Assembly (NCBI GenBank): GCA_030248225.1
Contig: JASANE010000328.1
Span: 25,742 to 89,741, forward strand
Direction of reading: 5' to 3'
Length of the DNA: 64,000 nt
From: Trileptium ribeirensis
Lineage: Eukaryota; Nematoda; Enoplea; Enoplida; Thoracostomopsidae
In this document: positions 34,420 through 45,029 of the stretch, one piece after another
Numbering within the stretch: the stretch's first letter is position 1
How the letters are laid out: each line of letters opens with the position of its first letter
The notes under the pieces: generated by a model
Database searches by the model: none
Told to the model about the DNA's origin: nothing
What the model saw: only the letters and a program-made list of their open reading frames with translations
Position numbers and translations under genes: made by a program

Positions 34420-35245
34420 AATCTCAGCCATGTTGTTGCTTGAATCGTTGAGATATACCCGCTCACTGCGCATTTAGGAACTAACAATGCGCTACTTAGA
34501 GGATGAATTACTCTACTAAATTAGACTAATAACATCCACATAGCACCAGATGTTGCGGGAATGTTGCCGTTTCCATATATTATGGTTTCCGTGGCGCCAT
34601 AGAAAACCCAATTTTAAAATTAATATCACCGACGTAGGTGGAGCGGTTGTGAAGATATTGCTGTTTACGTGTATTTTGGGTTCCAATGGCACAATAGCGA
34701 CCTAGCCATGCGGTATAAATAACGTCAGCAGTACTGTACTATCTGCAGCTATAGAGAGGATGTGTTGTTCCACCAAATATGACCAATAATACCCACATAC
34801 TTCTGGCGGATGTGCAGGTATATATAGTCGTTTTCATGTATTTTGAATCTCATGGACCCATAATAAACTCAATTTTGACCCAATACTGCAGCATAAATAG
34901 CGAAACGTGCACACTATGGGCAGATATATGGAGTGTGAATTTCTGTACAAATTGAGACCAATAACACCCGCATAGCTCGTGCGGTTGCGGCGATATAATG
35001 ATCGTTTTCATGTATTTTGGTTCCCATGGGCCCATAGAAAACCCATTTTTGTCCCAATCCTGCAATGTAAATTATGGCAATCGAAGGGATGTATAAGCAG
35101 CTATATAGATGATGAATTGCTCTACAAAATAAGCTCATACCACCAATGTAGCGGTTGTGGAAATGTTGTCGTTTTGTATATATCGTGTGTGTTGGGCCCG
35201 TTGCAAACCCAATTTTGACTCTGGTCGTGATCCTAGAAGCAACGT
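34420..35245 (+). repeat. satellite-like tandem array, about 165-175-bp monomer
   Basis: An anchor block (CGTTTTCATGTATTTTGG, then TCCCATGGGCCCATA, then AAACCCA) recurs at about 34567, 34667, 34829, 35003 and 35168. Between anchors, each monomer has CTACAAAATAAGACCAATAACACCC-like and GCGGTTGTGGAAATNTTG-like parts. The first interval is shortened to about 100 bp, by an internal deletion. Monomers are clearly diverged. Typical of an old satellite fragment. Confidence 0.8.
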
Positions 35246-36156
35246 AGCAAAGGAATTTATTGGCGTTGGAATTTTTTTCAAGAAACTCAACCTAATTTCG
35301 CTTTAACGTATCTGCGCTAGTTGTCGAGGTACAGCCCATAACGCGTTTTTTCGGACCCCATTTTTAGCCAACCCGTCCTAATTGGCCCACATTTAGGGCC
35401 CGAAAGAGTTGGAATCCGTTTTAACGACTAACTAAAAAGCACAAATAGAGATTTTAAGCTTTCCAATAAGTTGTCGCTCGAGTCAGCTTTCCCATCCAAA
35501 GCTTGGCTATACTTGTTCACCCCAAAAACACAGAGAGGCACACTGTCGAAATTTACAACTCTGGTCAGTGAGAATTCTTCGCAATGCTAGACTCACTCAC
35601 TACACTCAGCATTCTATAAACAATTTGGTTTATACCAAACGAACAATTCACCGTAATATCATCGTTGCAGTAAAAGTGTTCACTATAAGCACATTTCACC
35701 GTAACAAGAATATCCTATAGTACTCTATATGAACTAAAATTTTTTTCAATTCTGCCATCTATAATTGCATCTGAATAAATCGTGTACAAAATATCGCTAC
35801 AGTGTTTCTAATAGATGCTAATCAAAGCAGAGCTGTACCTTGAGGACAAGAATCCTACAGAAGCGAACTAGTGTATATCATTCGTTGCGGAGTAAGAGCA
35901 CTCAGATATTATTCTTGGTGAGTTTGCGATCGCATTCGATAGGCTGTACGTCCTTTGCTTTCCCTATTAGTACAGAACATATGTCATCGGTAGGTGAAGG
36001 TTGACAACACGATTTCCATATTCTAATCACTATCAACTTAGGACATAAAATCATAATTTATTACTGTCAGCTAGAGGCCGACGACATTTTTTTGAAAAAG
36101 CTCAGCTTTTTACTGTTTAATTCGATATCCGGAAAACATGATGTCGTGATCTTTGC

Positions 36157-36357
36157 TTAGAAAACAAACTGAGTATTTTTGGTATTATATTCAGTATAAC
36201 CAGTTCGTGTATAAGTTAGAAAGCAGACCAGCTTCATTTTATCGACAAATCCTTTCCAACCTAACACATGTACATCATTGGCATCAAATTTTTGATCATG
36301 CGGTGTCTTTATTGTAATTCCTATCAATCCAGGACGCATATCATCGCCACCAAAAGC
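36157..36357 (-). CDS. candidate terminal exon, unknown protein
   Basis: A minus-strand frame of 66 codons plus TAA starts in phase 0 directly after an acceptor (TTGGCAATTGCACTATCAG before GCTTTTGG). The first part (GGDDMRPGLIGITIKTP) has the look of conserved protein, and the end is Tyr/Asn-rich. A weak AATTAAA follows about 40 bp downstream on the same strand. No family is recognised. It is the strongest terminal-exon candidate in the window by phase and composition. Confidence 0.4.
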   Translation of the reverse strand, partial: AFGGDDMRPGLIGITIKTPHDQKFDANDVHVLGWKGFVDKMKLVCFLTYTRTGYTEYNTKNTQFVF

Positions 36358-36529
36358 CTGATAGTGCAATTGCCAAATTATAATTAATGTAATAACAGCA
36401 CGTACATATAAGTGGAATCAACAGCTTGATAAGTGCGATCGCTATACAGTAATTCTGTCAATACAGGACATCTGCTCGGAATCAAAGACTTTTGAAATGG
36501 TTGCAATATATACTGTAAACGGCTGTGGC

Positions 36530-37780
36530 GTTACCTGGTTTGACAGCTTTACTAGGTTCCCTCTCAATTTACACGATGATACCGCAATTTGGCATACTCT
36601 TTTGTCTAACTAAAAATAAAATTAATAAGATGCATATGTTATTCGTTGTTGGAAGCATTCTTGCGTTTACATTCTATTTTATGTTACAGGAAAACACAAA
36701 ACGCAACCTGGAGTGGTTATTGTACGAGATTCGTTGAAGCCTGCGTTGAAGGCGTAGCATATGTGTCCGGCGAATATTGCTGGCGTAAAATCTTCAGGGC
36801 CACATGTACGATGCGACAGCCATTTACAACTGAAGTTTTAATAAATGTCGAGTAATATCAGCAACTAAAATGTAAAAATTATGATGCTGCTTCTGTATCC
36901 ATGCAGTGTCCCACACTCCCTTCTCCTTAGAACATACTGCATCTACAATGCCGAACAACAAGTTTCAAGAGCATAACTTGACTAAAATATTTTTGAATAA
37001 AGTTTTGACTAAAATATACGCATGTTTTGTTGTAGTGATGTTGGGCTGTCTTTGAAAATATCGAGCGCTAGTTGTCGACGCCGCATGAACTGATGCGCTA
37101 CTCCATGTCCACTGCACTTGCATCGAGTAGTTATCGCTCTACTTTACAGGTAACGAATCCGCTCCAATACATCTATGTCGTTTCAGTGAGAATACTCAAT
37201 TTCTATGACTATTCGACATTCCAACCTGTGCACTTTTTTCAAAGTTTGGAGCCTTGTTGTAGCACTATATTTGTGTACACACACTAAAATGGGTCATATT
37301 TAATATGCAATTTTACCAGGGGTTCCAATATTCTTTCATAGGGGTTAATACTTAGTTAAAATTACATATTGTTGTGATACATTTTGTGTAGTGCTCGTAG
37401 TACCCGAGGTTTCATAGAACTGAATGGGTTACTAAACTGTACACTGAGCGTGATATTTGATAAAATAAGTTTACAAGCATCTAACAATTATTATAGTTTT
37501 GTAGGATTGGTTTGATGCGTGATAATATTAATATTTCGGATCACAGCTTCTGTTACATAATGCGCTACTGCGGTAGCAATACTTTTAAGAATTATCCAAA
37601 TACAAGTGGCATCTTCAATATTACGAGGTTCGTGCAGTAATTAGCAGTGGTCGTGCTTCTTTCTTGCACATTTGCTAGCTGCAATATAAAAATGATTACT
37701 TTCTGCAGCAGTATTAAAGCACAGCACTGTTATGAGCGACTAAACTTAACCTAAACTAAACTAACTTAAATAAAAATATT
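36530..37780. other. no recognisable gene
   Basis: AT-rich sequence with incidental frames. It could hold the 5' LTR or leader of the gag element beginning near 37785, but no LTR pair was found. Confidence 0.4.
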
Positions 37781-37784
37781 GGGC

Positions 37785-39206
37785 AATTAGACCATGTCGT
37801 GAAAGACCTAGCCACAAGACTAGATACGGGTTTACAGAATTTATCGGACGAAGTTGGTGAATTGTCGCATCGCGCCAGCTTAGCAAACTAACTCGACCTT
37901 ACAATAAAACCGTATAAAGGGGATTTGACTGGTCAAGATTTTAACAGTTTGGTTGAAAATTTTAACACAGTCTGTGAAGCCAAATTGATCGGTTAAGTAT
38001 TAAGATTAAGAGTATTGCCAGCGTACTAAAAAACCGGGCTAAAGACGTTTATGATCGCCTTCCTGACGCCTCCAAAAGATATTACAATGACTTGGCGCGT
38101 GCGTTGAGAAATAGGTTAGCTACCCCCGAATGGTCAATGTACCATCAAGCAGCGTTACAGCAGCGCCAACAACATGTCGGTGAAAATGTTACAGCATACC
38201 TTAAAGTAATTAAGCGCGCGTGTAAAAATATATAGCCGGCTAAAAATGATGCGAACTTGGAGAGAAAAATAACTAGTCGATTTTCCAGTGGGCTCCGTTC
38301 GCCGGAACTAAAGTCACAAGTATTTCTTGATATGCCCAAATCTTTAAGAGAGGCCGAAGATCTGGTCCAGTGATTGGATATGCAAACCATATTATGCACA
38401 TCCATCGCTTCAACGGTTGCAGTTGCAACGCCTTCGACCATTTCAGATAAATGATTGGGACAAATTACCCGGGGTATAGAATTTTTGACCGAAAATCAAA
38501 AAGTATTGGCTTCGAAAATAGAGCGCCCCGTGAGGAACAACGTGGAAGCACTACGCCTTTACCAACAAGACGTCCCGACACAGGATTCTGACCAAATAAT
38601 AATCTGCCACAAAACCAAATGATCAACCGAAATCTATTTAATTCCTCTGCAGAACGTAACCCAAGAGGACCCAGGTGTTATAACTTTGGAAAACTAGTTC
38701 ACATGGCTATGAGCTGGCTTCTTCGAGGTCCGCAACAACCTAATAATATTAACCAATCAAGACTATGGTTAAATACTACCAGAAATAGTATCCCATCGTC
38801 AAACAGTCCACTTCAACGACCAACACGTCCCAATATGCCTAATGTTGGATCAATGGCAGTCAAACCAGTAACACCAAATGTAGTTGCTGCAGCTACCTTG
38901 CTTGAACTTGACCCAATTAAAAGAGAGCCACGCGCACCCAAAAATAATATTGACCTCGATCAGTTAAAACGAGAAATTGAGGCTTTGACTAAGCAAAACG
39001 CGCTTCTGATTGAGAAGGCTTATCCGCAGTTCGTTGGAGCCATCACTGTTGTACCAAAATCAACTGTAGCAACCGTTGATAAAGATACGCAAACAATGAT
39101 TCCAGGGAATAACACCGAAAGAAAAATTGAAAATGGGCCAAACCGGGATGGTCGACCCCTAAATATATGGTGCTTAGGCTTTCAATGCTACTGTTTTGTA
39201 CAATGA
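37785..39206 (+). pseudogene. gag: retroelement gag (capsid and nucleocapsid), broken
   Basis: Capsid-like sequence runs through two frames. A first part at about 37785-37990 (ending in NFNTVCEAKLIG) is followed by DVYDRLPDASKRYYNDL, WSMYHQAALQQRQQHVGENV and TAYLKVIKRACKN (38040-38230), a pattern typical of Ty3/Gypsy gag. A zinc-knuckle position follows at about 38673-38715, where the second and last cysteines of the CCHC motif are replaced (Phe and Ser). The last ATG frame (38619-39206) adds a coiled-coil-like segment (LDQLKREIEALTKQN). Stops at about 37890, 37995 and 38235 show it is dead. It belongs to an element other than the GC-rich one at 40.7 kb. Confidence 0.85.
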
Positions 39207-39853
39207 CTATGCCTGGCGCTACCGCATTTGTTCGTACTTTAAATAAGTTACACCCTCATTTAGCCCCTTCATTTGGAGTTGGGTTTGTCCCAGAATACGT
39301 TGTTGTTACTGCAGCTGATTCAGTTTATGCCCCAATACTGGTTCACACTAAGCATGAAAAACATGAGCAATACAACACTATTTTAGAAATACGTTCAGCG
39401 TAGATAATAATTCAATAGATTGCAACTGCACTGGTCTTATATTTTTGTACAGTGAAACCCAAAAAGCACTTCGTCAGTTAGACAATATATTTCGATGGAT
39501 CCGTAGATACAGAGTTTTACGAAGCCTTACTTCAACCTATTTGTACAGATAAACCTTTTACATGCTTGTTTAATCAACATCCTAGAAATAAATGATTTGT
39601 TGTCGTGGCAATTGCAGGTGCAATGTCTTTGTTAGAACTTCGAGTTGGCATTGCTAATACAGTCAAGATTTCAAGGCTTGAAGCTAAGCTCCAAAAGGTT
39701 TTGCCTTTATTGGAACGATATGAGATTGAAGAGGCCGAACAAATTAAGCAATTATCTATTAATCAAGAACGTATATATGAAGTAACACATGATATCGTAA
39801 GATACATGAACCAAGTAACTTGTTATAATTTAATAATTAATAATATTTTTTGA
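39167..39853 (+). pseudogene. envelope-like segment, truncated and broken
   Basis: An ATG frame overlapping the gag end by 40 bp (39167-39403) starts with a hydrophobic signal-peptide-like stretch. A second frame at 39560-39853 holds a hydrophobic, Gly/Ala-containing segment (AIAGAMSLLEL) directly after basic residues and a stop codon, then a long heptad-patterned helix. Cleavage site, fusion-peptide-like segment and heptad repeat in that order is the layout of class I fusion proteins of retrovirus-like elements. The segment stops before any membrane anchor. No pol lies between it and gag, so the element has an internal deletion. Confidence 0.5.
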
Positions 39854-39859
39854 CAAAAC

Positions 39860-40720
39860 GTTTATTTTACAAGTCTCCAATTGATGTCTTTGGAAAATCA
39901 TCTATTACCACGCCTAATGTTTAGATGTAGCTCATGTGAGTTTTGCGAATTTTTATAGTATATAATGTAATTTTATATAAAGACATTCATAGAAGCGGAC
40001 AAACACAGTGACTTGGTTAGGAAACTTTATATCACGCTGTGCCACATTTTTGAAGTATTAACCCGCAGCTATAACCTAATGTTACATTGACTGTCCCCAG
40101 GAGTGGACAGTATAAGGTGGGAAGGATGTAACAAGAGGCGCGCGTGGCGACGCCCCTGCGCTTTGGATAAAAAGCATTAGATGCTAAGAATATTTTAACT
40201 AGAATTTCGTGATACGACAATATGCCCTTCGGACGTTACATTCTATAACGATACCGAGTATGTGATCCCCTGATGCTTTATCGTTTTACTTTACGTATGC
40301 ACACAAGTCTTGTAACAAAGTTTGCTCGTAATAATACATAATTATATATGTTCTTCATATATATGTTATACAAATACTAAAAAAATCGCAAAAGTGCTCA
40401 CATGAGTGATAAAATTATTGTTTTGGCTATCGATTGTTTGTGCGTCAATGTTCAAGTTTAAAACAGCACATAAAGTAGGATTATGCCGACAATAAAACAT
40501 TGTGATATTCGGCCAATTACATTGCGGTTTCTTTGCTCATGCGCTGGGATTTCACTATATTCTGTGCAGCTATGCATTAGAAACTACTTCAAGCAAATAG
40601 TTCTTGTTTATAGGAGTGGGTAGTCCTGGGTTGTTTTCGATCGTTTATTGAATTTTGTTGCATATGACATGGCCCACCCGAATAATTAGTCTCGGATAGG
40701 GGAGGCTCGGATAAGGAGGC
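39860..40720. other. junction between two retroelements, unassigned
   Basis: No coding sequence is recognised. A GC-richer patch (40085-40175, with AGAGGCGCGCGTGGCGACGCC) is present. It could contain an LTR of the gag/env element, but no partner copy was found in the window. Confidence 0.35.
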
Positions 40721-40727
40721 AGAGGTA

Positions 40728-41320
40728 ATGAAAGTTCTATGCGCTAGATTGCACACATTCAAACGGGAAACTTTGAGTTACAACCCGAAGGCAAATAGGG
40801 AAATTGAGCGTTTTAACCGTACATTATTATTTTTCCTAAGGGTAGCTCTACCTGAAAATGACCACACTAAATGGGATGAAGTTTTACCCTACTGCATCAT
40901 GTCCTACAACTCCACCGTACACGCTTCCACACACTACCCACCATTTATGCTCATGCTTGGATTTCAACCCCGAGTACCGGGTGAAATCGAGACACAAACT
41001 GACTGGGGTCGTTACCCTAGAGCAGAAGCTTGCCGTGCAAATGTACAACGGTGGTTAGCCACCATCAGGGAAAGAGCCTATCGTTCCATGCAGTCACCTA
41101 GGGAATATAGGAAGCGCTATTACAATCGTAAAATTAAGGTCCCTGACTACCGTGTTACCGACCATGTGTGGGTCTATGAATAACACGACACCGGGATTAT
41201 CACGCAAACTAGAATCACCAAAATAATACTACCCTGCATTTGTGTTAAGCGCCCCGGACAATCCATTGCTTCTGACTACGTAGTCCATATAAACCGCACT
41301 AAACCATGCTATCGATCACT
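40728..41320 (+). pseudogene. pol: Ty3/Gypsy-type integrase, C-terminal half
   Basis: The 151-codon frame at 40728-41183 begins within the catalytic core. YNPKANREIERFNRTL corresponds to the conserved block holding the third acidic catalytic residue (Glu), and YNSTVHASTHYPPFMLMLG is the usual Y-N-x-x-x-H-x-S-x-x-x-P-F end. After a stop, KLESPKYYYPAFVL (shifted frame, about 41212-41250) and VHINRTKPCYRS (about 41283-41318, original frame) form the GPY/F-type C-terminal tail. The N-terminal zinc region and first two acidic residues are missing, because the sequence is truncated at about 40728. This enzyme inserts retroelement cDNA into the host genome. Confidence 0.93.
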
Positions 41321-43640
41321 AAGTAGCTTCCCTGACATGGCCGATTTACTGAAGGCAGTACCCCCTGCATATATCGAGGCCGCGGTACAGGAACCAGGAG
41401 AAACCATTCTCGCCGACAAATATTTCGCTAGAGAGTTACAGGCTGCTGATCCAGAAGCAGTCGACAGGTTGCGCCAAGAAATTGATGGTGCATCCGACGT
41501 AACTAGCGTAGAGATTGGAGAACCTAACTTGGAATACACGCATGCTCAGGCAGACATACACCGCGCCGCTGTAGAACAAATCACCATTCGGGCTCCGGCT
41601 CAAGGCTCATCATGAGCTTCGCAACAAACAGGTTACCACCTATTTGTGATCCAGGATCGAAGCCGCGACACCAAATGACCAGCTGTTTTGCAGGAACTCG
41701 CTACCCAAGATCCCGCTAGGTTGCCTTACGCGCTTGATAAGCCTCCCGGTACATTCTATCCGGAGTACGGACGGCTTACGGCCCCAATAACCTTCTGAGA
41801 ACAGGAGCGAGCCGTTAGAACTGAGGAACCAACAAGGCCCTTAGCGCCATGACGCTCGGGTAACGGTCGTTCCCTACGACCATTTAATGTTAACGACCTA
41901 GGTCTGATCGAATTGCTTGCCTCACAAGACCCGGATGAGACCTCGCGCCACACTCCTGAACAAACTGCATCACCGACTTCGGCAGTTGAACATGCCGTCC
42001 AAACCTCGCCGCTCATGCCCGCCCAACGTCGCGCCGCTATCGCTACACAAACTTACCGTACTCCGTACTCGCAACGCCTAGTGACTGATTCAGACAAGCC
42101 ACGGGTACCATACCATATCTATCGTGAGCCTACGGCATCTTACAAGCAACAATACCCCAAACCCCGTAATGCATACTCCGCCCCACCTACCCCGCTCCCA
42201 CACACGCCGCTGATGCCATTGGGATTCGAAGATACGTTGGAGGAGTACATCCCAGACGAATGGCTTATGCCATATTCTACACCGCCTAGACCACAGCCCG
42301 CCCAGTCCGTCCCCGCGTATAGTCAGCCACCTTTGGAACCTGCACCAACACAGGAGCATGGACTTAGGCAGCCGCGGGTACCATTTCAGAGCCCCGCAAA
42401 ACTAGGGAAGCAGCATAATCTGTAGGCTTTGAGACCCCATCCCCCGAAACTATTGTTTCCCAGCCACCACCACGTCAGTGGATAGTTCCAGTCACATTAT
42501 CATCCCCAGCTGAACAAGAAACAAGCCCCCATACGTCCCAACCTTTGGTCGACGGACCACCCGAAAACAAAACTAGTAAGCAAAATGGGAATTGGAACTG
42601 GAAGAAAGGAGACGGATTAAAAGGGAAGCTGCCCGCGCCCGAGGAGAACTTCAGGACGCGACAGAACTGATGGAATACTTAATGGGACCTCCCGTACGTC
42701 ACGCCCCCACGGAATTTAAGTAGCAGCTGATGAAATCGTAGGAGAATTTATTGAGAGTTTGGCTAGGAGACGTGAAACTAGTGGGCGAGACGCGAGTAAC
42801 CAACGTCGACCTTCCCAATCTTCGGAGGACGGTCGATCGAAACGATCACGACAACGAGCCGCACCAACAGCTAGCGAGACGACATCAACCATTGGCGAAT
42901 CAACCAAGGGCTCCTCTATTCGGGGGAGGGAGAGAGCCGCCGCGCAGCGCACCCTCCGCCCTCAAAGGAACCCTTGACCGGCCAGCACGCACCAAACCAC
43001 GTACCCGAACTCCAACTAGCGCTCAACCACAAGTTAGTTGGGAAGATTGGGAGGACGAAATACCCCTTAGCCAACTCTTACCGGGACCTAGTCAAGGGCC
43101 CCGCTTTGAGACTGATTATCCTACTGATGAGAGCGAATGGTCTCCTGAAATGGGGCCCCCTATCGAAGAGGTCATGGAGGAAGGAGAACCTCCTCAACCC
43201 ACTCGTCGACAACCATACAGGCAAGCCAGGGACCGCCGTCGCTGGTATGAGGGCTATGTGCCCCATGAAACAGAAGCTCGGGTAGTAGTACCGCGCATTG
43301 CCAGCGAAGATTCGGCACCCCAAACCCCAGCTCCAGCTCGACAAACAGTACCCTTGCCCAACCGACCCGACATCTCGACCCTGTTATGCCTATGAATCCG
43401 CCGGCCGGTAGTGCCCGCTCCCGGCACTATATGTTCGAACCTTTTAGCGACATATTTGACGAACAGGATATCGAGGACATGTTAGCCGCACAGCCTGATT
43501 TGGAGCCTGACAAGGACAACGGACAACGACAATTACGACCCGAAGACCACGGATTGAGGTAGTCCGACCTCCTGGACAGCCGCCTCGCGGGAGTCGGTTG
43601 TAATGCGGGGGCCACTCCAAACATCTCTCCTGAAAAAACT
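41320..43640 (+). pseudogene. proline-rich and charged extension between integrase and NADAR
   Basis: From the integrase tail the same reading frame continues through 41337-41615 (acidic, Ala/Glu-rich), a few stops, and 41913-42425, which is Pro/Thr/Gln-rich with many short proline motifs. It then shifts frame repeatedly. One part is a highly charged helix (ERRRIKREAARARGELQ, about 42600-42650). Another (42751-43395) is disordered and Pro/Arg/Glu-rich with repeated acidic-Trp patches (VSWEDWEDEIPLSQLL). No enzymatic domain is recognisable. GC content near 55% contrasts with flanking DNA. The shared frame suggests one ancestral polyprotein whose linker has decayed by indels; a separate ORF is the alternative. 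Confidence 0.6.
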
Positions 43641-43732
43641 CGAGCTCCTGCCCCAAACTCCCCTCAAGAAAAAACTGCCACTAACGGCGACGAATATTAT
43701 TGCAGGAATCATCTGATTAAAGAATCAGCAGA

Positions 43733-44300
43733 ATGGAACAACTTCCGCAACCACGTGTGCCGTACTACACCATCAATTGTGCCGCCCCGATCGAAACATT
43801 CTTGTCCAAAGGCACACGATGGCCAGAACTCTCGAACATGGCACCATTGGGCCAAACAATCAAACAATATCCCATAGAATATGCTTCGACGGAGCAAGGG
43901 TACCAGCTCCTTGTTACGTATTTATTCGACGAGGAGCAGGCGAAGCAGGATATATCCGACCTGAAATTTGGAGCTCGATATGTCAAGACCATCTCCCGCC
44001 GGTACAAGCAAAGATTCCTCGACCCAGAAACGACCGAGCGCCTCCGCCCGCCTAATACTTCCCAATCTAGTGCGGACGGTGCTGCTAGAAAAATTCAAAA
44101 TACCTCATTTCCGGAACGCCCTATTCGCCACGGAGCACCCCCAACTACTTGAGGCGAATCGCTCGGATTCTTACTGGGGAATTGGCCTCGGACCAGAGGA
44201 CATTACGTTCGGTAGACAACCGCGACCATGCCATAACGTAATGGGCCGTTTGCTGGAGGAAATCCGTACCCTCCTCCGTCATGGTGTCGCCACTTGGCCA
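43733..44300 (+). pseudogene. NADAR (YbiA / DUF1768-like) domain, frameshifted
   Basis: Two frames together give the NADAR layout. The first, at 43733-44030, has RWPELSNMAPLG, then EYASTEQGYQLLV, matching the hallmark Y/W-P-S/T-S/T-E-H-x-Y-Q with the catalytic-pocket Glu kept and His replaced by Gln, then KQDISDLKFGARYVKTI. The second, from about 44065 in the next frame, has LLEKFKIPHFRNALFATEH, PQLLEANRSDSYWGIGLG (the D-x-Y-W-G block) and CHNVMGRLLEEIRTLL, matching the N-x-L-G-x-L-L-M-x-L-R end. Known NADAR proteins act on ADP-ribose-type N-glycosidic bonds (riboflavin intermediates, ADP-ribosylated guanine). One frameshift at about 44030-44065 breaks it. Activity of any intact ancestor is inferred only. 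Confidence 0.75.
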
Positions 44301-44854
44301 ACTGTACTTATCCTCGGCGACTCTCTGGCGGCACCTCTGGTCAAAATGGTTGCGTCGTTCGCTGTGGCATGGCCAGAGGCCACAATGCAATTCCTAATTC
44401 GATTGGCAACCTGTATTGCGACGCGGCAAACCAAGACTATCATGAATCTTGGTGGATATAAGGCCGCTTTGCGATCTAAACAGCATGAGGGTCGCCTCCT
44501 GGATACTCCCAGCAAGTTCATGCGACGCGGGCGCCGTTACATCTGTTGCTTTGACTATCTATTGACCGAAAGAACGAGGGCAATTATTGTGCCACCCCAC
44601 CACATTGGAACATTAGGCAGGACAATGTAGGCGCATGGTCCAAGGAATTAATGAACATACAACAGGATATAAAATGTAAATTTCCCGATCGGACGCAGAA
44701 AGAAGTGATGCCCGAATACCCACCTGAATTAAAGGAGTTGGGCGCGTGGGAAACCAACCCGAGCGACACCAACACTTCGGAACCTCATATTACTGAACCA
44801 TACGTCAGGTTTTTTCTCAAGAGGATACAACGACACCTGGCCGATGAAATGTGA
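44301..44854 (+). pseudogene. probable SGNH/GDSL hydrolase domain, broken
   Basis: Directly after NADAR in the same frame, TVLILGDSLAAPL (GDSL at 44316-44327) matches block I with the nucleophile Ser. Further on come TIMNLGGYKAAL, where a block III G-x-N-D would be expected but is altered, and RAIIVPPHHI. After a stop at 44628 the next frame continues (GAWSKELMNIQQDI) and ends PSDTNTSEPHITEPYVRFFL, which has the Asp and His of a block-V-like end with wider spacing than the usual DxxH. SGNH enzymes hydrolyse esters, and esterase domains are known in ORF1 of some LINEs. The assignment is moderate, since only block I is fully convincing. Confidence 0.5.
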
Positions 44855-44947
44855 ATAATGAGGCATAAGGGTGTCGCAGTAAATACTGAAACTATTCCTA
44901 AGGGCAGAAATCACCTCACAGCTACCTAGGACCAACAAACAGAGAAA

Positions 44948-45028
44948 ATGTGGCCGGAAATGTATATCATTGTACTATTTCTATGGTATCTTTATTTTAT
45001 TCATATGATATATTTATGCCGTATTTAG
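44948..45028 (+). CDS. short hydrophobic frame, possible membrane segment
   Basis: An ATG frame of 26 codons encodes an almost wholly hydrophobic/aromatic peptide (YIIVLFLWYLYFI core) ending in basic residues and TAG. It follows the hydrolase remnant by 94 bp in the same reading frame. It could be a decayed C-terminal membrane anchor or chance. Confidence 0.2.
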   Translation: MWPEMYIIVLFLWYLYFIHMIYLCRI

Positions 45029-45029
45029 C

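Noticed and set aside
38145..38441. 98-codon minus-strand frame
   Set aside because: It is the antisense shadow of the gag capsid segment.
42090..43344. Minus-strand frames in the proline-rich region
   Set aside because: They arise from biased codon composition of the plus-strand extension.
43078..44521. Long minus-strand frames opposite the NADAR region
   Set aside because: They have no recognisable domain and lie antisense to clear motifs. They are shadows of GC-rich coding sequence.
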